This document shows, piece after piece, positions 44,689 through 54,320 of a DNA stretch of 64,000 bases. The translations under genes and the position numbers were made by a program. The DNA is from Bythopirellula polymerisocia (GTDB taxonomy: Bacteria; Planctomycetota; Planctomycetia; Pirellulales; Lacipirellulaceae), in assembly GCF_007860015.1 (NCBI RefSeq), contig NZ_SJPS01000001.1:1178001-1242000 (forward strand). Reading direction: 5' to 3'. A model generated the notes under the pieces. That model was given only the letters and a program-made list of their open reading frames with translations. It did no database searches and was not told the DNA's origin. Position 1 is the stretch's first letter; each line of letters begins with the position of its first letter.

Positions 44689-45945
44689 TCATCGTTTACT
44701 GAGGACTTGCTTCTCATAAGTTTGAACTTCGTCAAGCCATGCGCGCCCAACGGGTACTTCGCTGGTTTGACAAAAATAATCCCACACGGCGCTCGCTGGC
44801 AAATTTTTGATTTCTTCGAGCATTGCCAGCCGTGCTGTGAGATCTCCGTCCGCTTCAAGCTTCCGCAGTAACTCGGTGGGTTCCAAGAGGGCCTGCAATA
44901 GTGCTCGGCTTGTGGCCCGTGTACCGATTACCCATGCTGCAACGCGGTTGATGCTCGCGTCGAAGAAATCCAACCCAATATGCACACGGTCAATAAACTC
45001 GCCGCGCACGATTTCTTGCATGATGGCCTGTAACTCGTCTGTAAAGGTCACGACGTGGTCACTGTCCCAGCGGACCCCTCGGCTCACATGCAGCAACAAC
45101 TCACCGACCCACTGGAGTATGGAGGAGATCTTGTCGGAGATGGATTCGGTCGGGTGAAAGTGACCCGCGTCGAGACACAAAATTTTGTTGTTTCGTACCG
45201 CATAGCCAAGATAAAACTCGTGAGAGCCGACAACGTAGCTTTCCGAGCCAATTCCAAATAACTTGCATTCGACGGCGTCTTGATTGAGTTTCGGGTCGAT
45301 GGAATCGGCGAAAATGGAGTCTAGCGAATCAGCCAACCTCTCGCGGGGTCCCTTGCGGTCGATCGGGGTGTCCTTATATCCGTCGGGAATCCAGAAGTTA
45401 GTAATGCAGGGATTTTCCAATGCCTTTCCCATGGCCGCAGCGATGTGTCGACAGCAAATGCCATGCTCGATCCAGAATTGGCGGATTCCTCTGTCCTGGT
45501 GCGAAAGCGTAAATCCGTCTGCCGACTTCGGATGAGAGAAATAGGTCGGATTGAAGTCGAGACCGATTCCTTTCCCCTTGGCCCAATCGATCCAACCTTG
45601 AAAATGCTCGGGCTGCAGTTCGTTCCGCTCGACGCCTTGGCTGTTTGAGTCGGCATAGCTCGCATGCAGATTCAACCGATGCTTGCCGGGGATGAGTGCC
45701 ATGGCCTGATCGAGGTCAGCTCGCAATTGATCTGGCGTGCGCGCTTTTCCTGGATAGTTGCCCGTGACCGCGATGCCGCCGGTCAATGCACCGTCGGGGT
45801 TCTCGAACCCACTGACGTCGTCTCCTTGCCAGCACTGAACGGAAATCGGAATGCGCGCGGCTTGCTTGAGAACATCGTCGGTGTTCACCCCAACCTCGGC
45901 GTACTGCTGGCGAGCCAGTTTGTAAGCTTGTTCGATCTTCGACAT
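44689..45945 (-). CDS. rhaA: L-rhamnose isomerase
   Basis: The 418-residue enzyme converts L-rhamnose to L-rhamnulose with divalent metal. Family segments are clear: [15 protein letters not shown] near residue 34, [93 protein letters not shown] and [24 protein letters not shown], which hold the metal ligands. Length is standard. The start follows the rhaB stop by 19 bases, so the two are co-transcribed. Confidence 0.95.
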   Translation of the reverse strand: MSKIEQAYKLARQQYAEVGVNTDDVLKQAARIPISVQCWQGDDVSGFENPDGALTGGIAVTGNYPGKARTPDQLRADLDQAMALIPGKHRLNLHASYADSNSQGVERNELQPEHFQGWIDWAKGKGIGLDFNPTYFSHPKSADGFTLSHQDRGIRQFWIEHGICCRHIAAAMGKALENPCITNFWIPDGYKDTPIDRKGPRERLADSLDSIFADSIDPKLNQDAVECKLFGIGSESYVVGSHEFYLGYAVRNNKILCLDAGHFHPTESISDKISSILQWVGELLLHVSRGVRWDSDHVVTFTDELQAIMQEIVRGEFIDRVHIGLDFFDASINRVAAWVIGTRATSRALLQALLEPTELLRKLEADGDLTARLAMLEEIKNLPASAVWDYFCQTSEVPVGRAWLDEVQTYEKQVLSKR

Positions 45946-45964
45946 AGTCCGATTGTCCTAAGTT

Positions 45965-47464
45965 TTATTTGGTGATAAGCTCGGCGAACTTGCCGCGAGA
46001 GTCTGCCCAATGATCGGCCGCATCAGGTTTCACGACATTACGCGGGAACGAGTTGGCAACGATTTCCCTCAATTCGGGGAGCCCCGAGAGTTCGCCACTA
46101 CCCATTGCTTGTACCAGCAGGTTGCCGATGGCAGTGGCCTCAACCGGACCGGTGATGACCGAGCGTCCGACCGCCGCGGTGGCAAACTCATTGAGCAGGT
46201 CATTCTGGATGCCGCCACCCACGATATGTAGCACGCCTATTGATTTGCCGAGCACCGATTCTAATTGCTGGAGGGTGTGATCGTAGCAGAGAGCCAGGCT
46301 TTCCAAAGCACAGCGGACTAACTGCCCAATCGTTTCCGGTTCGGGCTGCCGGGTTTTCTTGGCAAACTGACGTATCTTTTCCGACATGTTTCCGGGCGAT
46401 GCAAATTCGGCATAGTTGGGGTCGATGATCGTCCGTCCCGGTTCCGCCCGCCGGGCTTCCTCGACCATCTGGGCGAAGTCTTGGGACTCGCCTGCTTGTT
46501 GCAATTCGCGCCGCAATTCCTGTACAAGCCAGAGGCCGGCGATGTTTTTAAGTAGACGGATCGTGCCATCCACGCCCCGCTCGTTGGTGAGTGGTATGCT
46601 GAGTGCAACTTCTGAAGTAATCGGCTTGGCCAACTCCACCCCGAGCAGCGACCAAGTTCCGCTAGAGAGATACGCCCAGTTGGTCTCAACCGTAGCGGGG
46701 ACCGCTGCAACTGCAGACCCGGTATCGTGTGCTGCCGGTGCGATCACTTGTATCTTGGCCGAGGCATTTGTCGTTTGAGCGATCTCTGCTCGTAGCGTTC
46801 CCAGTACTGTTCCAGGTTCCACGATTGAGCCAAGAATGTCCGTCGGCAAGCCAAGTTTCTCCAGCAACTCGGTGTCCCACTCGCCGGTCTCGACATCCAG
46901 CATGCTGCTGGTCGAAGCGATAGTTCGCTCGGTCTGAAGTTCACCAGAGAGCCAGTTATGAAACAGGTCGGGGAGGAACACCAGTCGCTCTGCGGCATCG
47001 AACAACTTTGGTTCCGTGTGATAACGGGCCGCAACTTGAAAGAGCGTATTGAACGGCATCAACTGGATGCCGGTGCGCTCATAGAGTTTCTCAAATCCGC
47101 CCATTTGTTCGAGCACCCTCTGGCAGGCTGCTTCGTTCTGTGGATCGCGGTAGCAGTGGGGCAGACCGAGCACCTCGCCACTCTTTCCCAACAGGGCCCA
47201 ATCAACCCCCCACGTATCGACGCCCACGCTCTTAAGCTCTGCCCCATTCTCCCGGCACCACTTAGCCGCCGCACCCAGGCCTGTGAGAATCTCAAGCCAA
47301 ATTCCGGTAAGGTCCCATACGGGGCCAACTGGGGTAGGGCAGGGGAGATGTTCGAAGCGATGGACTTCCTCGAGCCGAAGTTTCAACGGACTCCCATCCA
47401 ATAGTCCCACGATCGCACGGCCAGAACTGGCCCCGAGGTCAATAGCTAAGTGAGCAAAAGACAT
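45965..47464 (-). CDS. rhaB: Rhamnulokinase
   Basis: The 499-residue FGGY-family kinase phosphorylates L-rhamnulose at C1. Seen: FAHLAIDLGASSGRAIVGLLDG (nucleotide-binding start), GVDTWGVDWALL, TGIQLMPFNTLFQV, the catalytic-base region HDTGSAVAAVP, a sugar-kinase WSLLGVEL, and the late nucleotide motif IGVLHIVGGGIQNDLLNEFATAAVGR. It follows the aldolase-dehydrogenase stop by 15 bases and precedes rhaA by 19 bases. Confidence 0.95.
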   Translation of the reverse strand: MSFAHLAIDLGASSGRAIVGLLDGSPLKLRLEEVHRFEHLPCPTPVGPVWDLTGIWLEILTGLGAAAKWCRENGAELKSVGVDTWGVDWALLGKSGEVLGLPHCYRDPQNEAACQRVLEQMGGFEKLYERTGIQLMPFNTLFQVAARYHTEPKLFDAAERLVFLPDLFHNWLSGELQTERTIASTSSMLDVETGEWDTELLEKLGLPTDILGSIVEPGTVLGTLRAEIAQTTNASAKIQVIAPAAHDTGSAVAAVPATVETNWAYLSSGTWSLLGVELAKPITSEVALSIPLTNERGVDGTIRLLKNIAGLWLVQELRRELQQAGESQDFAQMVEEARRAEPGRTIIDPNYAEFASPGNMSEKIRQFAKKTRQPEPETIGQLVRCALESLALCYDHTLQQLESVLGKSIGVLHIVGGGIQNDLLNEFATAAVGRSVITGPVEATAIGNLLVQAMGSGELSGLPELREIVANSFPRNVVKPDAADHWADSRGKFAELITK

Positions 47465-47479
47465 GTATTGAAAAGTCTC

Positions 47480-49672
47480 TTAGCGCTGAAAAGCTTCGTG
47501 CAAACCACCGTCAACGTTGATGATCTGACCCGTAGTTTTACTGGATTTACTAGAGAGCAGAAAGTATGCCGCCTCCGCCTGATCAGCCGGAGTAATCGGC
47601 CGCTTGGTGAGCGTACGTTGGGCATAAAACTGCGCAAGCTTGCTGCACAACGCTTCATCAGACTCAGATTCAGCAAATGGAATCTCATACTTGGTGAGAG
47701 ACGCGATCACGCGATCTCGGGGGAACATGGTAGAGCCTTCGATCACCGTTGCCGGGGCAATGGCGTTGACCCGCACCAAAGGGGACATCTCGATTGCTAG
47801 TTCTCTTACCAAGTGATTCGCCGCGGCTTTGGAGGTATCGTAAGCGAGCGACCCCTTTTTGCCGACCACGCCGTTGACACTTGTGGTGAGAACGATGGAA
47901 CCTTCCAGGCCTTGCTCTTCGAAGATGCGTCGAGCTTCGTCAACGAGATTGTAACTTCCTCGGACATTCACATCGAATGTGAGTTGCCAAGCCTTGTCGG
48001 AGAGTTTGCCATCGCGGCTTGGAGGCAGAAACACGCCGGCAGTCACCACGATGTTGTCCAAGCCTCCGTAAGCCAAGAGTGTTTGTTGCAAGGCGGCTTG
48101 AATCGACTCGCGATTCGTAATATCCACACCTACACCGATTGCCGGGCCACATCCCGAGATGCCAGTCCCCGCCACGCCGATCCCTTGGCCATAGATTTTG
48201 GTAAGTTCATTGGCAGTCGCCTCCGCCATCTCGGCGTTCAAGTCGGCACAAACCACATGCGCCCCTTCTTTGGCCAGTCGATGGGCGACCTGCTTACCGA
48301 TCCCGGCACCAGCACCGACGACCAACACAATGCTCCGCTCCAATTCTTTTTCCGGTGGCATCCGCTTGAGCTTTGCCTCTTCCAGAAGCCAATACTCAAT
48401 ATCAAACGCCTCTTGCTGCGGCAATGCAATGTACTCGTCCATCGCCTCGGCACCACGCATCACCTCGACGGCACAGTTGTAGAACTCGGCCGTCACGCGG
48501 GACTCGCTCTTATTCTTGCCCCAGGCGATCATGCCGATTCCCGGTATCAGCACCACCGTTGGATTGGGGTCGCGCATCGCAGGGGAGTTCTCGTGCTTGC
48601 AGGCTTCGTAGTAAGCCTTGTAATCCTGGCGATACTGAGCGAGGCCAGCGGAAAGCTTTTCCTTCAGAGCTTCGGTCGTCTCTTCCTGTGGATTCCAATC
48701 GACGTACAACGGCTTGATCTTGGTACGGAGGAAATGATCCGGACAACTGGTGCCCAATTCCGCTAACCGAACGGCATCGTGCGAATTGACGAATCGCAAA
48801 ATTCGGGGATCGCTCTGTAATGTGCCGATAAAGCGTTTTTGTTGACAAACCTGGCCACGTAGCCAAGGCAACAGCTCTACGAGAATCGCATCACGCGCAT
48901 CGTCGTCCAGTGTTTCGTATTTCTGACCACCAAACGTGGCTTCTCCCTTGTCTTTCGAGTCAATGAACTGGGCGGCCTTGTCAATTAATGACAATGTCAA
49001 CTCATAGCACTCGCGGTCGTCATCTGCCCAGTTAATGAGACCGTGTTGCCCCATAACTAACCCTTGGAGCGAGGGATGCTCTTGGACTTTGCGCTGCATC
49101 AACAGCCCCAATTCAAACCCGGGACGTAACCAGGGGACCCAACCGATTCTGTCACCAAAGATTTCCTGTGTTAGTTCCTCACTCCGACGACTCGCGGCGA
49201 TAGCGATCGCGGAGTTGGGGTGCATGTGGTCAATGTGTTTGGCAGGTAAGAATGCGTGTAGAGGTGTGTCGATGGAACTCGCGCGGGGATTCAGATTGAA
49301 CGTACAATGGGGAAAGTAGCCGACCATCGCGTCTTCGGCAGCAGTCTTCGGTCCACGTTCTGGTTGCTTGTCATAGATCTCTTGCAACGCAAGCAGCTTG
49401 GAGTAGTAGAGCGAAGAGAAGTTCTCTTGCTTACTCGTGCGTAGATCACCCCCAGAGCCTTTGACCCACATGACATCGATCTCTTCGCCCGTCAGCGGAT
49501 CAATCTCACTCAGTTTCGAGGAAGTGTTTCCTCCTCCAGTATTGGTAATTCGTTGATCGGCACCTAAGCAATTTGACCGATAAACGAGTCGTTCGACCCC
49601 TGTCATTCCCTTGACGATAGAATCGTCCCAGAGGTTTTTGACATTAGATTCATTGATAGCTGTGGCAGACAT
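47480..49672 (-). CDS. rhaD: Bifunctional rhamnulose-1-phosphate aldolase / lactaldehyde dehydrogenase
   Basis: The 730-residue fusion has a class II aldolase domain (about 20-390) with GGGNTSSK, the HMHPNS zinc ligands and MGQHGLINWADD, which splits L-rhamnulose-1-phosphate to DHAP and L-lactaldehyde. A short-chain dehydrogenase domain (about 465-730) carries VVGAGAGIGKQVAHRLAKEGAHVV, NIVVTAGVF, the catalytic Ser/Tyr/Lys in TTSVNGVVGKKGSLAYDTSKAA and the C-terminal INVDGGLHEAF; it would oxidise lactaldehyde. This fusion is known in non-enteric bacteria. First gene of the operon. The ATG at 49670-49672 gives a family-typical N-terminus; the longer frame upstream would overlap the promoter. 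Confidence 0.92.
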   Translation of the reverse strand: MSATAINESNVKNLWDDSIVKGMTGVERLVYRSNCLGADQRITNTGGGNTSSKLSEIDPLTGEEIDVMWVKGSGGDLRTSKQENFSSLYYSKLLALQEIYDKQPERGPKTAAEDAMVGYFPHCTFNLNPRASSIDTPLHAFLPAKHIDHMHPNSAIAIAASRRSEELTQEIFGDRIGWVPWLRPGFELGLLMQRKVQEHPSLQGLVMGQHGLINWADDDRECYELTLSLIDKAAQFIDSKDKGEATFGGQKYETLDDDARDAILVELLPWLRGQVCQQKRFIGTLQSDPRILRFVNSHDAVRLAELGTSCPDHFLRTKIKPLYVDWNPQEETTEALKEKLSAGLAQYRQDYKAYYEACKHENSPAMRDPNPTVVLIPGIGMIAWGKNKSESRVTAEFYNCAVEVMRGAEAMDEYIALPQQEAFDIEYWLLEEAKLKRMPPEKELERSIVLVVGAGAGIGKQVAHRLAKEGAHVVCADLNAEMAEATANELTKIYGQGIGVAGTGISGCGPAIGVGVDITNRESIQAALQQTLLAYGGLDNIVVTAGVFLPPSRDGKLSDKAWQLTFDVNVRGSYNLVDEARRIFEEQGLEGSIVLTTSVNGVVGKKGSLAYDTSKAAANHLVRELAIEMSPLVRVNAIAPATVIEGSTMFPRDRVIASLTKYEIPFAESESDEALCSKLAQFYAQRTLTKRPITPADQAEAAYFLLSSKSSKTTGQIINVDGGLHEAFQR

Positions 49673-49703
49673 GATTGGCTTTTTGTTGGTTAGAAGGCGA
49701 AAA

Positions 49704-49719
49704 GTGGTTGATAAACCAC
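49704..49719. promoter_or_regulatory. Candidate DeoR operator in the divergent rha promoter region
   Basis: gtggttgataaaccac is a perfect 6-base inverted repeat with a 4-base centre. It overlaps the -35 box of the regulator promoter and lies downstream of the rha-operon promoter, well placed for repression of both. Confidence 0.55.
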
Positions 49720-49736
49720 AGATTCTCACATATAAT
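49708..49736 (+). promoter_or_regulatory. sigma70-type promoter of the DeoR gene
   Basis: TTGATA (49708-49713), a 17-base spacer and TATAAT (49731-49736) form a near-consensus promoter, ending about 50 bases before the DeoR ATG. Confidence 0.75.
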
Positions 49737-49748
49737 GAAGGGTGTCAA
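49720..49748 (-). promoter_or_regulatory. Candidate rha operon promoter
   Basis: On the minus strand TTGACA (49743-49748) is consensus, followed after 17 bases by GAATCT (49720-49725), a weak -10. It overlaps the DeoR promoter head-to-head. Confidence 0.45.
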
Positions 49749-49788
49749 GCACTTTTTAGGAATTAATTAGCCGGAGTTGTGGGTTTTT

Positions 49789-50589
49789 ATGTCTAAAAAC
49801 AACATATTACCACTCCCTCGGGAACGACGGTTGGAAATCCTCGCTGAGCTGCAGCAGGAAGGTGCTGTCCGCGTGACAGCACTTGCGGAGCGGTTTCGTG
49901 TTGCCGAGGAGACAATCCGCCGCGATCTCGACAAACTCAGCGAAGAAGGTCATCTGGCTCGGACACATGGAGGAGCCCTGAGTGTCCGTAGTGAGCGATT
50001 CGATCTGCCTGCTGCGGTAAGGAAAAGCAGTCAAGCCGCCGAGAAACGGCGGATCGCCCAGCAAGCACTCATACACATCGAACCCCACGATGTAGTTGCT
50101 TTGGATGCCTCAACCACCGTGCTCGAAATGGTCTGTCTGATGCCAGACATGCCACTCACTGTCATTACCTACAGCCTCGACGTAGTTCGGCTCTTGGTCG
50201 ACCGTCCCCAAATTAAAGTCATCTCCACCGGCGGCGAACTCGATCCCACCTCCGTGTGCCTGGTAGGCCCCATAGCGGAGGAAACGATCCGTCGTTTTTC
50301 CATCAATAAGTTGTTCTGCTCCGCAAAAGGAATCGACCTGGAGCGGGGATACAGCGAGGCCTCTACTGCGCATGCATCGATCAAGAAACTACTCATGCAG
50401 CAGGCAGATCAGGTCTATTTGCTGGCGGACCACAGTAAGTTTGGAGTTCGTTCGATGACCTACTCCGGCAAACTGGATTGCGCCAATGTCGTCGTCACCG
50501 ACGATGCGACCGACACCCGATATCTCGATGCCCTAACCAAGGCGGGAGTTGAAACGGAAGTCGTATCGGTGCGGGATCGTAGCCACTGA
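49789..50589 (+). CDS. DeoR-family transcriptional regulator of rhamnose genes
   Basis: The 266-residue protein has an N-terminal winged helix (RERRLEILAELQQEGAVRVTALAERFRVAEETIRRDLDKLSEEGHLARTHGGAL, the DeoR signature) and a C-terminal sugar-phosphate sensor (VALDASTTVLEMVCLMPDMPLTVITYSLDVVRLL, ISTGGELDP, LADHSKFGVRSMTY). Divergent from the rha operon with 116 bases between starts, so it most likely represses it and is relieved by a rhamnose intermediate. The ATG at 49789 is 12 bases from CCGGAG; a TTG at 49777 abuts that site and is excluded. Confidence 0.88.
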   Translation: MSKNNILPLPRERRLEILAELQQEGAVRVTALAERFRVAEETIRRDLDKLSEEGHLARTHGGALSVRSERFDLPAAVRKSSQAAEKRRIAQQALIHIEPHDVVALDASTTVLEMVCLMPDMPLTVITYSLDVVRLLVDRPQIKVISTGGELDPTSVCLVGPIAEETIRRFSINKLFCSAKGIDLERGYSEASTAHASIKKLLMQQADQVYLLADHSKFGVRSMTYSGKLDCANVVVTDDATDTRYLDALTKAGVETEVVSVRDRSH

Positions 50590-51403
50590 TTCTCGCGGAT
50601 CAAATACGGATAAGAACATTTCCGTGCTACTAACATTCAGAATTGTTGATTCCAGACAAACTTGTTGCGTTCAAAAATATCCGCACTCATTATCTGGAAA
50701 GAAGACAATCTCTCGCAGAGACGCGGAGACAGCAGAGCATTAAAACAACCTCTCTGTGTTTCTGTGACTCTGCGAGAAAAAGATTCTTGGTTGCAGCCAC
50801 TAGCCGCGATTTAGGTTTCATCCGTTTTACTACCGATTCAATTCTTGGCACCTAACGCAAATTCATGGAGCAGAAGGTCATTGAGAGAACGGGGAGGGGA
50901 TAAAGAAGAGATTGGAACACGGATCTTCACTTATAGACGCTAATGAGATTAGTGAAGATTAGCGAGAAATAGTGTTCCTTCATTCAACTCCGCTTCTTTC
51001 TCGGTTGCCGCAGTTATCTCCTGTTCCCTTTTGGTTGCGGCCTGTAACCGAGCTGGGTTACTAGGGCGTGGCCCAGATTGCTGTAAAAAAATTCGCTAAG
51101 GAAGTTCCAAAAGCTAAAAACCCGCCCATATTCGGGACTCGCTAAGCTGCGTTGAAGGATGAATTCGAGGGGAGTTTGTGAATTGCCGTTTCAGCTTCGG
51201 CTGTTTTTTCCGACGCGACATATGAAAGACTCATTTCTGGCAAGTGGCGATGTGAACTTACGCAGTTAACGAATTCAATAGTATGCTGCGTAAGGCTACA
51301 ATATGACGTAGCGTTCACTGATTTCATACATTTTCGTGCGTTCAGTGACGTTGACCGAATGAGAATCGAGTACAACTCCTAGGCTTAGCCAATTGACAAC
51401 TAA
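50590..51403. other. 814-base gap with several repeats, no gene seen
   Basis: Contents: a half gcggat-type element (about 50593-50625); a ctctcgcagagacgcgg palindrome with complementary arm ctgtgactctgcgagaaa (50703-50786); a diverged acacggatcttcacttatagacgctaatgag/..ttagcgagaaatagtgttcc hairpin (50912-50990). Open frames here are short and run through repeats. Confidence 0.6.
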
Positions 51404-52381
51404 ATGAATCGAGACACCGACAAACTTCTTGATGATGCAAACTCAAAGCGAGGGGAATTGCACAAGGAACCGTCGAGCCGTCGTTTCCGCTGGCGGCTAA
51501 TTCCTGTTGCAACTTTTGGTTTGATTGGATGCCTAGCTCTTGGCGCAGGGCTCTTTGCGGGAGTTATTATGGCGTACATAGCCATCACTGGGCAGCCATT
51601 GTACGAGCCTGGGCCAACGAAGGTTGACATTCGGGGGCTAGCCACAATGTTTGGAAGCGTCGCAATTGGTTTAGTGTTCATTTATTCGGCAATACAGTGG
51701 TGGCGAGGGTACTGGATGAGGGCGGTTCTAGTAGTACTTGTGTGTGTCGGAGTTGGCAAAGTCATAGAACTCGTGGCTAACGCTTTCAATTCAACTGCTC
51801 AGCATGTTGAACATATTCCGGCAGATCGTGGCTTAAGCAGATCAGTACAATTCTATGTGCCGGAAACCAACTTGACGGTGAAACTGCCACATGTGCCTAC
51901 TTCTGAGCATCTAGAACCAGATACGGAGCTTGGCGTCGTTAACATCGAGTTGTATCAAGCTGAACAAACAATTCCAGGAAGCGAATTAATGGTTTTCTAT
52001 TCAGTGGGTATTATTCGATATACTGATGAATTCATTGATGGCATCGCTTCCGCGTATGACGGCGATTTTCTTCAGGGATTGGCTCTAGGTGGGATTCGGA
52101 AACGCCCTGGCAGCAAAGTAGTTGCTCGCGAAGAAACCGTACTTAATGGTCTGCCTGGACTAGTAGAACGTATAGTGATGCCGGGGGGGCGAACTGAAGA
52201 GCTTAGAGATGACATGCCAGTGGTCGTCTATCGCCACTATTATCAAGAAAAGGAGCGGGTATATCTTTTTCAGATATTAACGCTAGAAACTTTATACGAA
52301 ACCGCTCCTAACGATTTCAATCGGATAGCCGAAGAGTTCTTTAGTTCAATTGGCAAACAAACTCTCAGTGAAGCACCCTAG
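51404..52381 (+). CDS. Membrane protein with extracytoplasmic domain, unknown function
   Basis: The 325-residue product has three membrane helices (about 32-60, 75-92, 100-120) after a hydrophilic start MNRDTDKLLDDANSKRGE, then a soluble C-terminal domain (about 140-325) with strands such as RSVQFYVPETNLTVKLPHVP and VVNIELYQAEQT. The soluble part resembles small lipid- or stress-related domains only in general pattern; no family recognised. No clear ribosome site. Isolated by gaps on both sides; A+T-richer than its neighbours. Confidence 0.55.
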   Translation: MNRDTDKLLDDANSKRGELHKEPSSRRFRWRLIPVATFGLIGCLALGAGLFAGVIMAYIAITGQPLYEPGPTKVDIRGLATMFGSVAIGLVFIYSAIQWWRGYWMRAVLVVLVCVGVGKVIELVANAFNSTAQHVEHIPADRGLSRSVQFYVPETNLTVKLPHVPTSEHLEPDTELGVVNIELYQAEQTIPGSELMVFYSVGIIRYTDEFIDGIASAYDGDFLQGLALGGIRKRPGSKVVAREETVLNGLPGLVERIVMPGGRTEELRDDMPVVVYRHYYQEKERVYLFQILTLETLYETAPNDFNRIAEEFFSSIGKQTLSEAP

Positions 52382-52751
52382 CATAAGGAATACAGCAGTG
52401 CCTGCGTATCATTAACTGCACCGGCCAAGATGTCCGACGCATTATTGGGTTTTGGCTTGCTCCATTCGAGTGAAACTTCAAATCCGCTTCGCGTGCCTTC
52501 TTACACCAATCTGGGCGGTACCCGTATCTCCGCGACTCGGCGTCTCTCTACTTTAGATTGACTTTACTCCAGCCGTGGGTCTGACAGCTTGGTGTCGCGA
52601 TTGGCACTTCAGATATCGTTGCTAGCAGACACTCCTGCCCCTCAAAGTCGGAACAATCCTCAATCTCGAGGGTGCTTGCGACCGATCAAAAGGAGAAGGG
52701 AATCGCGATATTCCCGAAAAACCTTTTCTCTCTCGCGCGAGCAAGACAACC
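52382..52751. other. 370-base gap, no gene seen
   Basis: No coding frame or clear palindrome; a fragment resembling the cgcgactcggcgtctctct repeat arm lies near 52531-52552. Confidence 0.4.
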
Positions 52752-54245
52752 ATGTTGGTCATCATCAGCGATTTGCACCTGACGGATGGCACGAGTGGCA
52801 CGACCATCTCGGCGGGGGCGTTTCGGTTGCTTGCGGAACGGCTTTCCGATCTGGCTTTGAGCGCCTCGCATCGCCGCGATGGTCATTATGAACCCGTGCA
52901 GCAAATCGATCTGGTTCTGCTTGGGGACGTGTTGGATGTGATCCGCTCGACGCAGTGGCTCGATCGACCAGCACGCCCCTGGGATGATTCAAAATCGCCC
53001 CAATTATTCGATATGGTCGCCAAAATCACCGGCGATATCTTGCGGCACAACGCGGACTCGCTGAGCATCTTTCGCCAATTGGCAGAAGAAGGAGTGCAAA
53101 TACCTGATTCGCTGGCCAATGGTCGGCCCGCTGCAGGGGAGTCGCAGCAGGTACCTGTGCGAATTCATTATATGGTCGGCAACCATGACTGGCCGTTCCA
53201 TCTTTCGGGACAGAACTACAACCAACTTCGCCGAGCGATTGTCGCCCACTTAGGTTTGGCCACTTACGCCGAGGCACCTTTCCCTCACGAAATCTGGGAG
53301 AGCAACGAATTAGTGCAAGTCATGCGTCGGCACAAAGTATTTGCCCGGCACGGCGATGTCTACGATCCATTCAACTTCGAAGGGGACCGCGATACGAGCA
53401 GCTTGGGAGACGTGATCGTCCTTGAACTCTTGAATCGGTTCGGCAAGCAGGTCGAGCAACATCTTGGAAATGATTTGCCGGAGTCCGCACTCCTGGGACT
53501 GCGAGAGATCGACAACATCCGCCCACTGCTTTTGGTTCCGGTTTGGATCGACGGGCTGTTGGAACGAAGCTGCCCGCAACCAGCCTACCGAAACGAAGTA
53601 AAAAGAATCTGGGACGAATTGGCCGACGAATTTCTGGAAAACCCATTCGTCCGCCAGCGTGACAGTTGGAGCCCCGTCGACATCGTCGACAAGTTGGAAA
53701 AGGCGCTCAAATTCAGTCGTCGGCTCTCGATGAGTTGGGCCAGTTGGATTGCCCAGGTCGTGGCCGAAATGAGCGGGTCAAGCTCAGCCTCCTATTATCA
53801 GCATGCACTTGCGGAGCAGGATTTCCGCAATCGTCGGGCTCGGCACATCGTCTACGGCCACACGCATGCGGCGGAAGTCGTGCCGTTGGACGCGAGCTTT
53901 GCCGACGGCTATGTGTTGCACCAAACTTATTTCAACGCCGGTACCTGGCGACGAGTATACAGCCAAACACAATTCGCCCCGCGCGAACACGAATTCATGG
54001 CTGCCGACACGATGAGCTATCTGGCGTTCTTCCAGGACGACGAACGGAGTGGTCGGCCCTACGAAACCTGGACCGGTTCGTTGGGAATTCATCCCCAGGC
54101 ACCGAGCACATTGCGCTTCGATCCGGGCCCCGAGCCAATTGCCTCTAGTGAACCGATTTCAACCCCTCGGGTACCCATCCGCGCTCCACATTTCGCGGTG
54201 CCCCTCGTGCCAAGTACAATGACACGCATGCGCGAAGTAGGATAG
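52752..54245 (+). CDS. Calcineurin-like metallophosphoesterase
   Basis: The 497-residue cytosolic protein has the metallophosphoesterase motifs in order: LVIISDLHLTDG (metal Asp and His, residues 2-13), LVLLGDVLDV (GD), MVGNHDWPF (GNHD), and IVYGHTHAAEVV (GHTH) near residue 375. A long insertion between GNHD and GHTH (helical, about 170 residues) is larger than usual. The C-terminus is proline-rich (about 450-497). The phosphoester substrate cannot be told. Confidence 0.82.
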   Translation: MLVIISDLHLTDGTSGTTISAGAFRLLAERLSDLALSASHRRDGHYEPVQQIDLVLLGDVLDVIRSTQWLDRPARPWDDSKSPQLFDMVAKITGDILRHNADSLSIFRQLAEEGVQIPDSLANGRPAAGESQQVPVRIHYMVGNHDWPFHLSGQNYNQLRRAIVAHLGLATYAEAPFPHEIWESNELVQVMRRHKVFARHGDVYDPFNFEGDRDTSSLGDVIVLELLNRFGKQVEQHLGNDLPESALLGLREIDNIRPLLLVPVWIDGLLERSCPQPAYRNEVKRIWDELADEFLENPFVRQRDSWSPVDIVDKLEKALKFSRRLSMSWASWIAQVVAEMSGSSSASYYQHALAEQDFRNRRARHIVYGHTHAAEVVPLDASFADGYVLHQTYFNAGTWRRVYSQTQFAPREHEFMAADTMSYLAFFQDDERSGRPYETWTGSLGIHPQAPSTLRFDPGPEPIASSEPISTPRVPIRAPHFAVPLVPSTMTRMREVG

Positions 54246-54249
54246 AAAA

Positions 54250-54320
54250 GCAGACTGGAACAAGCGGTAGCGCAGTTCCAGCTTGCGTCGCTGCACAGAG
54301 CGCCTGGCCGAAACTCGTGT
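54250..54320. repeat. Degenerate 'gaacaagcggtagcgcagttcc' palindromic repeat
   Basis: The segment after the phosphoesterase stop contains tggaacaagcggtagcgcagttcca and cgaaactcgtgtt, resembling the gtaggccggaac family but diverged; it separates two convergent genes. Confidence 0.45.

Noticed and set aside
43168-49788. Rhamnose genes as part of a bacterial microcompartment (BMC) locus, known in Planctomycetes for fucose/rhamnose
   Set aside because: No shell-protein genes in the window, and the operon is bounded by a P-type ATPase and unrelated genes; the aldolase-dehydrogenase fusion indicates the lactate route instead.
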